From JBOHBN01 sp050698355 (GTDB taxonomy: Bacteria > Actinomycetota > Actinomycetes > Streptosporangiales > WHST01): a DNA stretch of 33,508 nucleotides. The notes below the pieces were generated by a model. The model saw only the letters and a list, made by a program, of their open reading frames with translations. It had not been told where the DNA came from and did no database searches. Below, piece after piece: positions 7,275 to 15,783 of this stretch. The position numbers and the translations under genes are program-made. The stretch covers positions 1 through 33,508 of the forward strand of contig JBOHBN010000232.1 of the NCBI GenBank assembly GCA_050698355.1, given 5' to 3'. Each line of letters starts with the position of its first letter. Position 1 is the stretch's first letter.

Positions 7275-9177
7275 ATAGGTACCGCCCGAACCAGTCCAGG
7301 ATGGCCTCGAAACGTGCCCCGCGGTGGCTCGGCAAGCCTGACCGTGACAGCTCGTGGCCCTCGCCGGGGAAGAGCAGCATCTCGACCTCGGCGTCGCGGC
7401 GCTTCAGCGTGACGTAGAGGCGCTGCGCCTGCTCGACCGGGCAGCGCCAGTCGTGCTCGGAGTGGATGATCAGCACCGGCGTCGAGATCGAGTCGGCGTG
7501 GGTGAGCGGGCTCTGCTCGCGGCGCTTGTCGGGGTCGGTGCCGTACAGGTGGTCCGCGAAGTCCCAGCCGATGTCGCTCGAACCCTCGAAGCTGTCGATC
7601 GCGTTGACGGCGCGTTCGCTCACCGCGGCCCGGAACCTGTCGGTGTGACCGACGAGCCAGGTCGTCATGTACCCGCCGTGCGAGCCGCCGAGCACGCCGA
7701 CCCGCTCACCGTCGAGATCCGGTCGCTGGAGTGCGGCGTCGAGCAGGGCGAGCAGGTCCTGCGCGGACCGTTCGCCGACGTCGCCGACGATCCACCGGCC
7801 GTGCGCCTGGCCGTACCCGGAGGAGCCACGCGGGTTGCCGTAGACGACCGCGTAGCCGGCGCCCGCGTACACCTGCGCCTCGTCGAAGAGGCTCCAGCCG
7901 TACTGCGTGAACGGCCCGCCGTGGATCATCAACAGTACCGGGTGCGGGCCGTCGTCAGGCGGCACGGCGACGAACCCGTGGACCGGGTAGCCGTCCGGCG
8001 CGGTTGCGTCGATCTCGGTCATGTCGACGGTACGGCCGGTGCAGCGCAGCTCGGCGGCGAAGTCGGTCAGTCGCACCGGCTCGCCCGCGTCGAGCCGGGC
8101 GAGCTCGCCCGGCGACGTGGGGTCTGCGTAGCTGACGACCGTGGTGCCGTCGGCGCGGTCGATACCTGAGATGCGGCGCCGTCCCGCGGACACGACGGTG
8201 GCGGCGGACCCGTCGAGCGGCACGGCCATGAGGTCCTCGGCACCGCGACGTGCGATCACGACCAGTGCCTGGTTGTCGTCGACGAGGACACGCTCGCTGA
8301 CGACATGGACGGTCTCGGTGTCGGTCAGCCGGCGCGGGCGGCCAGGAACCGCGGGGTCGAGCGCCCACAGGCCGTCGTTGTGGGCGACGCTGGTCCTACT
8401 CTCTGGATCCCCACCGCAGGCCACGATCGTCGTCGCGTCGGCGGTGAAGGCCGGAGCGCGCAGCCACAGCGTCGTATCGGTCAACTTGCGCAGATCGGTG
8501 CCGTCGGGACGGACGAGGAAGACGTCGCTGACCCGATCGCGCTCCCGGCCCTCGTGGCGGGCGGAGACGAAGGCGAGGCTCGTACCGTCCGGGCTCCACG
8601 TCACGTCCCAGTTCTCGTGATCGCCCTCGGTGAGCTGCTGCGGCGTGGGCGTCTCGGCGGTGGTGTCGACGACGAGGACGTGCTGGCGCTGGTCGAGAAC
8701 AAAGCCGACGCCGTCGAGCCGGTACCGGAGGCCGGTGACGCGGCGCGGTGGCTCCTTTCCCGCGGGAACGCTCTCATCGCTGCCGTAGCGACCGTCTTCG
8801 GGAACGCGCGCCGAGAAGGCGATCGACGTCGAGTCCGGCGACCACTCCGGCGTGCCGGCACCGCCGGGCAGGTCTGTGATCCGCCGCGCGTCACCACCGT
8901 CGACCGGCAGCATGTGCAGCTGCGACTTGGCGTCACCGGTGCGGCGGAGGAACGCGATCCAGCGACCGTCAGGGGAGAACCTCGGCGCAGTGTCGTACTC
9001 CCCGTGCGTCAGCCGGCGTGGCTGCGCTGAACCGTCGGTGGGCACGATCCACAAGGCACTGCGGTACGCGTTCGCGTCGAGGTCGGGATGTGTGGCGGCG
9101 ACGACCGCGGACATACCGTCGGGCGAGACCGTCGGCTGGCCGAGCGTGACGAGGTGGGCAAGGTCTGTTGGTCTCAT
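7267..9177 (-). CDS. S9 family peptidase (acylaminoacyl/dipeptidyl peptidase-like)
   Basis: A 636-residue serine peptidase of the prolyl oligopeptidase type, probably cytoplasmic since no signal peptide is seen. The first roughly 370 residues form a beta-propeller with repeated TolB/PD40-type blades (SPDGRWIAFLR, SPDSTSIAFSA, SPDGTSLAFVS). The C-terminal alpha/beta-hydrolase domain contains the nucleophile motif GGSHGG (Ser499), Asp576 in HSEHDWRCP and His608 in PGEGHELS, a complete catalytic triad. GGPFTQYGW is the usual oxyanion region. It likely trims short peptides or N-acylated peptides; the exact specificity cannot be told. The gene stands alone on the minus strand, with a hairpin at its 3' end and a perfect 32-bp palindrome upstream. 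Confidence 0.93.
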   Translation of the reverse strand: MRPTDLAHLVTLGQPTVSPDGMSAVVAATHPDLDANAYRSALWIVPTDGSAQPRRLTHGEYDTAPRFSPDGRWIAFLRRTGDAKSQLHMLPVDGGDARRITDLPGGAGTPEWSPDSTSIAFSARVPEDGRYGSDESVPAGKEPPRRVTGLRYRLDGVGFVLDQRQHVLVVDTTAETPTPQQLTEGDHENWDVTWSPDGTSLAFVSARHEGRERDRVSDVFLVRPDGTDLRKLTDTTLWLRAPAFTADATTIVACGGDPESRTSVAHNDGLWALDPAVPGRPRRLTDTETVHVVSERVLVDDNQALVVIARRGAEDLMAVPLDGSAATVVSAGRRRISGIDRADGTTVVSYADPTSPGELARLDAGEPVRLTDFAAELRCTGRTVDMTEIDATAPDGYPVHGFVAVPPDDGPHPVLLMIHGGPFTQYGWSLFDEAQVYAGAGYAVVYGNPRGSSGYGQAHGRWIVGDVGERSAQDLLALLDAALQRPDLDGERVGVLGGSHGGYMTTWLVGHTDRFRAAVSERAVNAIDSFEGSSDIGWDFADHLYGTDPDKRREQSPLTHADSISTPVLIIHSEHDWRCPVEQAQRLYVTLKRRDAEVEMLLFPGEGHELSRSGLPSHRGARFEAILDWFGRYLSP

Positions 9178-9226
9178 CTGTCCATTCCGTAGCAGCTCGG
9201 CGTGCGTCGTTGATCGACCGCGCCCT

Positions 9227-9258
9227 CCCGGTTGATCACGGTACCGTGATCAACCGGG
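9227..9258. repeat. Perfect 32-bp palindrome
   Basis: CCCGGTTGATCACGGT is followed immediately by its exact reverse complement ACCGTGATCAACCGGG. It lies 2 nt beyond the stop codon of the glycosyltransferase gene and about 50 nt upstream of the peptidase start; both genes are on the minus strand. It could be a terminator for the glycosyltransferase/MFS unit or a dyad operator for the peptidase gene. Confidence 0.8.
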
Positions 9259-9260
9259 AC

Positions 9261-10418
9261 CTAGGTGCGAGACGCCGAAGGAGGCGGACGACCCTTCCAC
9301 ATCCCGCCGCGTCCGGCGCGGTGGCGGCGCGCTGAGTCGAGCGTCATCGCGACGTACAGGACCGCGAGAGCCGGCAGGGTCGGCGCTCGCCACCACCCGA
9401 GCCGGTACACACGCAGCATCGGTACGTAGGTGATCGCCATGATCACCCACGCGCCGAGGCCCAACCCCGCGGCAGCGGGGGCCCCGGCTACGAGCCCGGC
9501 CACCCCGGCGACCGGAGGCACCGCGTACAGCAGGAGCAGCCCCGCAACGGTGGCGGCGAGCAACAGCGGGGAGTGACGTAGCTGGGTGTAGGCACTGCGC
9601 GCGACCATGTCCCACAGGTCGCCGAGCCGCGCGTACGAACGCCTGCTCCAGACGTCGGTCGCGAGCCCGAGCCACGTCCGGCCACCGGCGTGCTTGACGA
9701 GCCCGCCGAGGGCGACGTCGTCGATCGACGCCCCCTTGATCGCGGCGAGGCCGCCCGCCTGGTCGAGAGCCTCGCGGCGCACCAGTACGCACCCGCCGGC
9801 GGCAGCGGCCGTCGCGCTATCCGGCCGGTTGACCCGGCGGAACGGGTAGAGCATCGCGAAGAAGTACACGAAAGCGGGCACGAGCGCGCGCTCCCACGCG
9901 GTATCGGTCCGCAGGAGGGCCATCCGCGACACCAGGGCGCGGTCACCCAGCTCGGCGGCGCGCACAAGGCCGGTGAGCGAGCCCGGCGCATGAGCGATGT
10001 CGGCGTCGGTGAAGAGCAGGTACGCAGGTGTTCCAGCGGCGCCCACCCCCTGGGCCATGGCCCAGACCTTGCCCGCCCAGCCGGGCGGCGGCTCGACGCC
10101 CCGCACGAGCTGGAGCGGGCGCGGCGCCCCCGCCGCGACCCGCTCCGTCGTCGCGGCAGTGCCGTCCGTGCTCCCGTCGTCGACGAGCACGACGCGCAGG
10201 TCGCCGGGGTAGTCCTGAACGAGCAGGCTGGGCAGGGTCGAGGGCAGCATCGCCGCCTCGTCCCGGGCGGGAACGATGGCCACCACGTTCGGCCACTCGC
10301 CGGGATCGCCGTACGGGCAGGGGAGCCGCTGGTCGGTCCGCCAGTAACCGCCGTGGGCGAGCGCCAGGTACAGCCACGCCGCGACCGCGATGGCGGCGAG
10401 CACGGCGAGGACCTGCAC
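9261..10418 (-). CDS. hpnB: Membrane glycosyltransferase family 2, HpnB-like
   Basis: A 385-residue inner-membrane protein resembling the hopene-associated glycosyltransferase HpnB. It begins with one hydrophobic helix, followed by a GT2 domain: VAIVPARDEA, VVLVDDGSTDGT, LLFTDADIAHAPGSL as the DxD region, AAAAGGCVLVRREAL and GASIDDVALGG. A membrane segment with at least three helices follows (LLLAATVAGLLLLYAVPP onward). PAFVYFFAMLYPFRRVN and SAYTQLRHSPLLLA are typical of HpnB. The start is GTG 10418. It sits 15 nt downstream of the MFS gene and is probably co-transcribed with it. No squalene-hopene cyclase or other hopanoid gene is in the window, so a hopanoid role is inferred from similarity only. 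Confidence 0.82.
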   Translation of the reverse strand: MQVLAVLAAIAVAAWLYLALAHGGYWRTDQRLPCPYGDPGEWPNVVAIVPARDEAAMLPSTLPSLLVQDYPGDLRVVLVDDGSTDGTAATTERVAAGAPRPLQLVRGVEPPPGWAGKVWAMAQGVGAAGTPAYLLFTDADIAHAPGSLTGLVRAAELGDRALVSRMALLRTDTAWERALVPAFVYFFAMLYPFRRVNRPDSATAAAAGGCVLVRREALDQAGGLAAIKGASIDDVALGGLVKHAGGRTWLGLATDVWSRRSYARLGDLWDMVARSAYTQLRHSPLLLAATVAGLLLLYAVPPVAGVAGLVAGAPAAAGLGLGAWVIMAITYVPMLRVYRLGWWRAPTLPALAVLYVAMTLDSARRHRAGRGGMWKGRPPPSASRT

Positions 10419-10433
10419 GCCACCAGCCTGGCA

Positions 10434-11702
10434 CTACCGGATCTCGTCCTCGACATAGCGGTGTCTGGCCGCGATGAGGCCGACCGGAAGCAGTACGCAC
10501 ACCGTAGCGAGCAGGAACAGCACCGAGAGCGTCCACTCGCCCGTGAGGTCGTGCAGGAAGCCGACGAGGAACGGCCCGAGCGCCGCGACGAGGTAGCCGG
10601 TGCCCTGCGCGAAACCCGAGAGCGCGCTGGTGGCCTGGCCCGTACGAGCCCGCAGCCCGATGAGCATCAACGCCAACGGGAACGCCCCGCCGCCGGCCCC
10701 GAGCACCATCGCCCACAGCCACGGCGCGGCGGCCGGCGCGAGCAGCAGGCCGACATACCCCACCGCGTAGCAGCTGGCGATCCCGACGACGAGCGGCCAG
10801 AAGCTGCGGAGTTTGGTGGATACAGCGGGCAGGAGGATGGACGTCACTACGCCCATGGCGGCGATGATCGACAGGTCGACGCCCGCCCTGCCGCTGCTGA
10901 CGCCGGCGTCTCCGAGGATGGCGGGCAGCCAGCCGAACAGCGCGTAAGCCTGGCCGGACTGGATGCCGAAGAAGACGGCGAGCGCCCAGGCGGTCCTGCT
11001 ACGGATGAGCTGCCGTCCGGTAACCCGGTTGCCGGCCTGATAAGTGAGCCTGGTGGTACGCAGGAGGCCGAGCCAGGGGAGCGTGGCGAGCACGGCGAGG
11101 ATCGCCCAGATGCCCAGGCTCTCCCGCCAGTCGCCGAACGCGTGCGCGAGCGGTACCGAGACCGCCGACGACGTCATCATGCCGACCTGCATGGTCGTGG
11201 CGTAGATGCCGGTGACCTGCCGTAGCCGGTGCGGGAAGTGCTGCTTGACCAGCGCGGGCGTGAGCACGTTCGCGAAGCCGACACCGGCGAGCGCGACCAG
11301 GCTGGCCAGCAGGAACACGGTGGTCGAGCCGGTCGTCGCCCGGACCGCGAGGCCGGCGGCGAGCGCGGTCATCGCGGCGGCGGTCAGCCGGTGACTGCCG
11401 ACCCGGGCGGCGAGCGTGGGCGCGGCCGCGCCGCAGGCGGCGAAGCACAGCACCGGCAACGTGGTGAGCAGCCCGGCGAGCGTGCCGGACAGCTGCAGCG
11501 TGTCGCGTACCTGACCGAGGACCGGTCCGAGGCTGCCGATGATCGGCCGCAGGTTCGCGGCCACGAGCGCGATCCCGGCGAGCAGCAGCACCTGGCGCCA
11601 GCGCGAATAGTGCGCCGCATCGTGTTCGCCGGCTGCCGTCGTACGTTCGGGCCGCGACGGGCCCGTGGTGCGGGTGCCCGCGGTCGCGTCGGGCGCGCGC
11701 AT
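10434..11702 (-). CDS. MFS transporter, CynX/NimT family
   Basis: A 422-residue major facilitator with about 12 hydrophobic segments. The N-terminal stretch ANLRPIIGSLGPVLGQVRD, followed by LAGLLTTLPVLCFA, is characteristic of the CynX/NimT (cyanate permease-like) group; the second half contains FFGIQSGQAYALFGWLP, also typical. The chosen ATG at 11702 has AGGAGGAG 8 nt upstream; an earlier in-frame start at 11747 lacks a comparable site. About 45 residues precede the first helix. The substrate is unknown: members of this family carry small anions or drugs, and no cyanase gene is nearby. The gene is followed 15 nt later by the glycosyltransferase gene. Confidence 0.88.
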   Translation of the reverse strand: MRAPDATAGTRTTGPSRPERTTAAGEHDAAHYSRWRQVLLLAGIALVAANLRPIIGSLGPVLGQVRDTLQLSGTLAGLLTTLPVLCFAACGAAAPTLAARVGSHRLTAAAMTALAAGLAVRATTGSTTVFLLASLVALAGVGFANVLTPALVKQHFPHRLRQVTGIYATTMQVGMMTSSAVSVPLAHAFGDWRESLGIWAILAVLATLPWLGLLRTTRLTYQAGNRVTGRQLIRSRTAWALAVFFGIQSGQAYALFGWLPAILGDAGVSSGRAGVDLSIIAAMGVVTSILLPAVSTKLRSFWPLVVGIASCYAVGYVGLLLAPAAAPWLWAMVLGAGGGAFPLALMLIGLRARTGQATSALSGFAQGTGYLVAALGPFLVGFLHDLTGEWTLSVLFLLATVCVLLPVGLIAARHRYVEDEIR

Positions 11703-11780
11703 GCGGGCGGCTCCTCCTGGTCGGGCGGCACGGGCAGGGCACGACAAAGTGTCGCGTAGGTGTGGGAGACCGGGTCCAGT

Positions 11781-12605
11781 TTAGGTCGCACCCGGGCCGG
11801 CTGCCTGCTTTGTGCAGCAGAACACAGCCGTGCCCGGGATCACCCGGCCACGCAGCGGGCTCCACCCACCCCAGATCTGCGTGAGCGCCTCCGGCCACTC
11901 CGGCTCGACGAGGTCGTCGAGCCGGAGACCGGCCGCGACGATGGCGCGCACCCAGTCTCCGAGCGTGCGGTGGTGCTCCACGTACGTCGTCGCGCCGCCG
12001 TCGTCGCGCTCGACGTACGGGCTCCGGTCGAAGTAGCTGTACTGCACGGTGAGCCCGCCCGGTCCCGGGTCGTCGGGGAACGCCCAGCGCAGTGGATGGT
12101 TCACCGAGAACACCCAGCGCCCGCCCGGGCGCAACACCCGCGCGACCTCCGCCTGCACCCGGGCGATGTCGGCCACGAACGGCAGGGCACCGAACGCGGA
12201 GCAGGCGAGGTCGAAGCTCGCCGCGGCGAACGGCAGCGCGCCCGCGTCGGCCTGGAGTACTGGTACGCGGGTGCCGAGCCGCGCGTCGAGCGCGCGGGCG
12301 TGCGCGAGCTGGCCTGCGGACAGGTCGATACCGACGACATTGGCGCCGCGCCCGGCCAGCCAGCGCGAGCACTGCGCGGCCCCGCAGCCGACCTCGAGGA
12401 CCCGGCGGCCGGTGACCGTACCCAACAGGCCGGCCGACGCCTCGTCCAGGCCCTCGGGCGACCAGGTGAAGCGGTCGTCGCCGAGGAACGAACCGTGTTC
12501 GAGCTGGTAGGCGTCCGCCTCGGCGTCCCACCAGAGGCGGTTGGCACGGACCGTCTCGACCGCGCTCACCCGCCCCGTCGCGGCTTCGTCCGCCTCGTCC
12601 TGCAC
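11781..12605 (-). CDS. Class I SAM-dependent methyltransferase
   Basis: A 274-residue cytoplasmic protein with a Rossmann methyltransferase core. Motif I is VLEVGCGAAQCSRWLA, followed by the acidic turn VVGIDLS, then QADAGALPFA and LRPGGRWVFSVNHP (post-motif). The C-terminal half (RSPYVERDDGGATTYVEHHRTLGDWVRAIVAAG) resembles UbiE/Methyltransf_11 proteins. In Streptomyces a related methyltransferase gene also lies divergent from rpsA. The target is unknown. The start is uncertain: GTG 12605 gives the full frame, but an in-frame GTG about 12 codons further in is also plausible. The family has no known functional link to ribosomal protein S1. Confidence 0.85.
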   Translation of the reverse strand: MQDEADEAATGRVSAVETVRANRLWWDAEADAYQLEHGSFLGDDRFTWSPEGLDEASAGLLGTVTGRRVLEVGCGAAQCSRWLAGRGANVVGIDLSAGQLAHARALDARLGTRVPVLQADAGALPFAAASFDLACSAFGALPFVADIARVQAEVARVLRPGGRWVFSVNHPLRWAFPDDPGPGGLTVQYSYFDRSPYVERDDGGATTYVEHHRTLGDWVRAIVAAGLRLDDLVEPEWPEALTQIWGGWSPLRGRVIPGTAVFCCTKQAAGPGAT

Positions 12606-12671
12606 TGACCACTCTTTCGTCTACGATGCTGACAGCCAGCGGGGGAGCCGGCGCGTTCGGTGTACCCCTCG

Positions 12672-12701
12672 TTGACCATTGATCTTCCGTGCCCGTATTC
12701 T
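12672..12701 (+). promoter_or_regulatory. Promoter of rpsA
   Basis: TTGACC (12672-12677) and TATTCT (12696-12701) are separated by 18 nt, a good primary-sigma promoter. Transcription would start near 12709, leaving an untranslated leader of about 170 nt before the rpsA ATG. A leader of that length is in keeping with possible autogenous control by S1, but I see no defined structure. Confidence 0.6.
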
Positions 12702-12877
12702 GACCGTTGCGCTTGTGGGCCTGTGCGACCTCGGACCGAGCAGGCTCGCGCTCGCCTGAATGTCGATCACCCGGGTACAGCGAATATAGCGGCCCCGTGC
12801 GTCTCGGCAGGACGATCCAAGGGCCCGCGGCGCGTGCAAGCCGACAACTTCACGTCCATACCGGAGCCAACCAACAC

Positions 12878-14356
12878 ATGACGAGCAGCACTGACGCCGC
12901 CCCGGCCGCACCCGAGCAGGTAGCGGTCAACGACATCGGCAGCCAGGAGGAGTTTCTCGCGGCGGTCGACCAGACGATCAAGTATTTCAACGATGGTGAC
13001 ATCGTCGACGGCACCGTCGTCAAGGTCGACAGGGACGAGGTCCTGCTCGACATCGGCTACAAGACCGAGGGCGTGATCCCGAGCCGGGAGCTGTCGATCA
13101 AGCACGATGTCGACCCCGCAGAGGTCGTCTCCGTCGGGGACAGCGTGGAAGCGCTCGTCTTGCAGAAGGAGGACAAGGACGGCCGCCTGATCCTGTCCAA
13201 GAAGCGCGCGCAGTACGAGCGGGCGTGGGGCACGATCGAGAAGATCAAGGACGAGGAAGGCATCGTCACCGGTACGGTCATCGAGGTCGTCAAGGGCGGC
13301 CTCATCCTCGACATCGGGCTGCGCGGGTTCCTGCCTGCCTCGCTGGTCGAGATGCGCCGCGTACGTGACCTGCAGCCGTACGTCGGCCGCGAGCTCGAGG
13401 CACGGATCATCGAGCTGGACAAGAACCGCAACAACGTCGTGCTCTCCCGGCGCGCGTGGCTGGAGCAGACGCAGTCCGAGGTGCGGCAGAACTTCTTGAA
13501 CCAGCTGCAGAAGGGCCAGATCCGCAAGGGCGTCGTGTCGTCCATCGTCAACTTCGGCGCGTTCGTCGATCTCGGCGGTGTGGACGGCCTTGTGCACGTG
13601 TCCGAGCTGTCCTGGAAGCACATCGACCATCCGAGCGAGATCGTCGAGGTCGGCCAGGAGGTCACCGTCGAGGTGCTCGACGTCGACCTCGAGCGTGAGC
13701 GGGTGTCGCTGTCGCTCAAGGCGACCCAGGAGGATCCCTGGCAGCAGTTCGCGCGTACCCACCAGATCGGCCAGATCGTGCCAGGCAAGGTCACCAAGCT
13801 TGTCCCGTTCGGCTCGTTCGTCCGCGTCGAGGAGGGCATCGAGGGGCTCGTGCACATCTCCGAGCTCGCCGAGCAGCATGTTGAGGTCCCCGAGCAGGTC
13901 GTCCAGGTCGGCAAGCAGATCTTCGTCAAGATCATCGACATCGACCTGGAGCGCCGCCGGATCAGCCTGTCGCTGAAACAGGCCAACGAGTCCGTGCTCC
14001 AGTCCGCGGAGTTCGACCCCACCCTGTACGGCATGGGCGCCGAGTACGACGAGCAGGGCAACTACAAGTACCCGGAGGGCTTCGACCCCGAGAGCGGCGA
14101 CTGGCTGCCGGGCTACGAGAAGCAGCGCGAGGAGTGGGAGCGCCAGTACGCGGCGGCGCACGCCACCTGGGAGGCACACCACAAGCAGGTCGAGGAGACC
14201 CGCGATGAGGAGGTGGAGCCGGCCCCGGAGGAGCCGACCGCACCGACCTCGAACGGCACCGCGTACCCCGCGCCACCGCCGGAGGACCAGGGCGGTTCGC
14301 TCGCCTCCGACGAGGCGCTGCAGGCGCTGCGCGACAAGCTCACCGGCGGCAGCTGA
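12878..14356 (+). CDS. rpsA: 30S ribosomal protein S1
   Basis: A 492-residue protein with four S1 (OB-fold) repeats at about 40-110, 125-190, 205-285 and 295-370. Examples are DGTVVKVDRDEVLLDIGYKTEGVIP, GVVSSIVNFGAFVDLGGVDGLVHVSELSW and GKVTKLVPFGSFVRVEEGIEGLVHISELA. Four repeats plus an acidic, proline-rich tail is the usual actinobacterial form; Escherichia coli S1 has six. The tail (about 430-492) ends LRDKLTGGS. The start ATG 12878 is preceded by GGAG 11 nt away. It recruits mRNA with structured leaders to the 30S subunit. Its place downstream of polA matches the order in other actinobacteria. A strong terminator follows. Confidence 0.97.
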   Translation: MTSSTDAAPAAPEQVAVNDIGSQEEFLAAVDQTIKYFNDGDIVDGTVVKVDRDEVLLDIGYKTEGVIPSRELSIKHDVDPAEVVSVGDSVEALVLQKEDKDGRLILSKKRAQYERAWGTIEKIKDEEGIVTGTVIEVVKGGLILDIGLRGFLPASLVEMRRVRDLQPYVGRELEARIIELDKNRNNVVLSRRAWLEQTQSEVRQNFLNQLQKGQIRKGVVSSIVNFGAFVDLGGVDGLVHVSELSWKHIDHPSEIVEVGQEVTVEVLDVDLERERVSLSLKATQEDPWQQFARTHQIGQIVPGKVTKLVPFGSFVRVEEGIEGLVHISELAEQHVEVPEQVVQVGKQIFVKIIDIDLERRRISLSLKQANESVLQSAEFDPTLYGMGAEYDEQGNYKYPEGFDPESGDWLPGYEKQREEWERQYAAAHATWEAHHKQVEETRDEEVEPAPEEPTAPTSNGTAYPAPPPEDQGGSLASDEALQALRDKLTGGS

Positions 14357-14390
14357 CCCGCATTGGTTCGGCGCGACAGCCGACCGAACT

Positions 14391-14428
14391 GGGAGCGGCT
14401 CCGGATTCGCCCGGAGCCGCTCTTTGTT
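14391..14428 (+). terminator. Intrinsic terminator of rpsA
   Basis: A perfect 12-bp stem GAGCGGCTCCGG/CCGGAGCCGCTC with a 6-nt loop (ATTCGC), followed by TTTGTT. It begins about 35 nt after the rpsA stop. Confidence 0.88.
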
Positions 14429-14771
14429 CGTCCTCGTCCCCCGAAATGACCACGTTAACTCGACGAAACAGTACTTCCCACGAGCCGCAACCCGTGTGAC
14501 GTACCGGTTGACCACGTGAACCACTCGGGCCCGTGCCGGGGCCACCTCCAATGGGTGAGCAAGGCGCCGGACCAACCCCGGTCGGTTACCGCGCGGTAGC
14601 TCACCGGGCTCGCGCAGTGGCGCGCGGAAGGTGACCGGGCTCCAGCTGTGGCACCAAGCGCGGAGCCTGACCCACCGCCCCTCTTCGAAGGAACGCGATC
14701 AACCGGATCAGGCAGGATGGCCTGGACAGGCCGAGTCCGCTCTGCGGCACAGAGTGGACATATCGCCATAT
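14429..14771. other. Intergenic stretch without a supported gene
   Basis: No open frame here has a family resemblance. AATGACCACGTTA (14445-14457) repeats the first 13 bases of the inverted-repeat arm at 15698, and TTGACCACGTGAA lies about 65 nt further on, so this may be a decayed relative of that element. Two similar stretches ending ACCGGGCTC occur near 14600 and 14630. No promoter was identified with confidence. Confidence 0.4.
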
Positions 14772-15665
14772 TCAGGGCATTAGTTCCATGAGCCAGCGGG
14801 GGCCGGTGATCTGTACGCGGGCGTCGGCGCGCTGGCACCGGGTACGCAGCTCCCGGTCGGCGGTGACGACGACCACCGCCGCACATCCCTCCGCCACGGG
14901 CGCGGCGACCTGACGGACGATCTCGTCGTCGCCGGAACGGGTGGCGGCGACCACCTCGACGCTTGCCGGGCTCGGTTCGGCGGCCAACCGGCGCGCCGCC
15001 CCCTCGACCACGAGCAGCACCTGCGGATACCAGGTCGGCACGCTCGGTGCGCCCGGCTCGTACGCGGGCATCGCCGCGGCCGGTATGCCCCGCTCGGTGA
15101 GCGCCGTGAGCCGGTCACGCAGCCGGCGTGCGGCGCCCAAGCGGTCGCGCCACCAGCCGTCCGGCGTGCTGCCGACGACGTTGGCGGCGTCCACGACCAC
15201 GACCGGGGCGTGTGGCGTTCCTCGCAGCAGCGGCCAGGACTCCGCGAACCCCGGGTGCAGGGTCAGGGCATCGATCTGGCCCTCGGCGACCCACCGGACC
15301 TCGTCGCTCTCCCTACCCGTCGCCTTCGCGTGGAACGGTTCGCGGACGTCCGCGAGCACCGTGGTGTAGCTCCACCCGCCGTGATCGTCGCGGGTCGCAC
15401 CGGCGAGCCGGACCGCATCGGGCACGACGCCGGCTTCCTCCGCCGCCTCGCGCAGCGCCGTCTGCACGGCGGTCTCGTCGCTGTCGCGCGCGCCGCCGGG
15501 CACGCCCCAGGTGCCGCCGTGATGGCTCCACTCGACGCGCAGCTGCAACAGCACCCTGCACTCGGTGTGGTCGCGGTCGCGGACGAGCAGGCCGGCGGCG
15601 CCGTACCGTCCCCAGTGCTGGTGCTCCTGGGCACACGCCACCCAGCCGTCCCCGTCGCCGCGCAT
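14772..15665 (-). CDS. NUDIX hydrolase fused to a NYN/PIN-like domain
   Basis: A 297-residue cytoplasmic protein with two domains. Residues about 18-145 are a NUDIX hydrolase with a perfect box G-x5-E-x7-REAAEEAG-V (second Gly of GGARDSDE through GV), which binds the metal for cleaving nucleoside-diphosphate-linked substrates. Residues about 160-295 resemble a NYN/PIN-type nuclease fold: VVVVDAANVVGS supplies the first acidic position, the middle holds RSGDDEIVRQV, and VVVVTADRELRTRC supplies the later acidic position. The combination suggests coupled processing of a modified nucleotide or RNA end, but this is inference. It is the last gene after the sugar kinase on this strand and is separated from it by a long inverted repeat, so it is probably an independent unit. 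Confidence 0.85.
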   Translation of the reverse strand: MRGDGDGWVACAQEHQHWGRYGAAGLLVRDRDHTECRVLLQLRVEWSHHGGTWGVPGGARDSDETAVQTALREAAEEAGVVPDAVRLAGATRDDHGGWSYTTVLADVREPFHAKATGRESDEVRWVAEGQIDALTLHPGFAESWPLLRGTPHAPVVVVDAANVVGSTPDGWWRDRLGAARRLRDRLTALTERGIPAAAMPAYEPGAPSVPTWYPQVLLVVEGAARRLAAEPSPASVEVVAATRSGDDEIVRQVAAPVAEGCAAVVVVTADRELRTRCQRADARVQITGPRWLMELMP

Positions 15666-15697
15666 GCCCCCATCGTCCCACCACGTGTGCCGGTGCG

Positions 15698-15783
15698 AAT
15701 GACCACGTTATGTGGGGCAACGCCTCCTTTTCGATGCCTACAGGCCCCGAGAAGGCGGACCAACCCCACATAACGTGGTCATT
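15698..15783. repeat. 20-bp inverted repeat with nested hairpin
   Basis: Arms AATGACCACGTTATGTGGGG (15698-15717) and its exact complement (15764-15783) flank 46 nt. That spacer partly pairs again (CGCCT/AAGGCG) and has GCCT-AC-AGGC at the centre. The right arm covers the stop codon of the sugar kinase gene. It separates the kinase from the NUDIX gene, both on the minus strand, and is probably the end of the sugar operon transcript. Confidence 0.75.

Noticed and set aside
9690..11225. A 511-codon plus-strand frame opposite the glycosyltransferase and MFS genes
   Set aside because: It is rich in Arg, Gly, Glu and Asp with no recognisable domain, and it spans two real genes with membrane helices on the other strand.
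12767..14575. A 602-codon open frame on the minus strand
   Set aside because: It lies opposite rpsA. Its Leu/Asp/Val-rich sequence has no family features and would run through the rpsA terminator.
14520..14771. A small CxxC protein on the minus strand (CPLCAAERTRPVQ)
   Set aside because: The frame has no convincing start or homologue-like extent, and its remainder is low-complexity. It was not supported as a gene.
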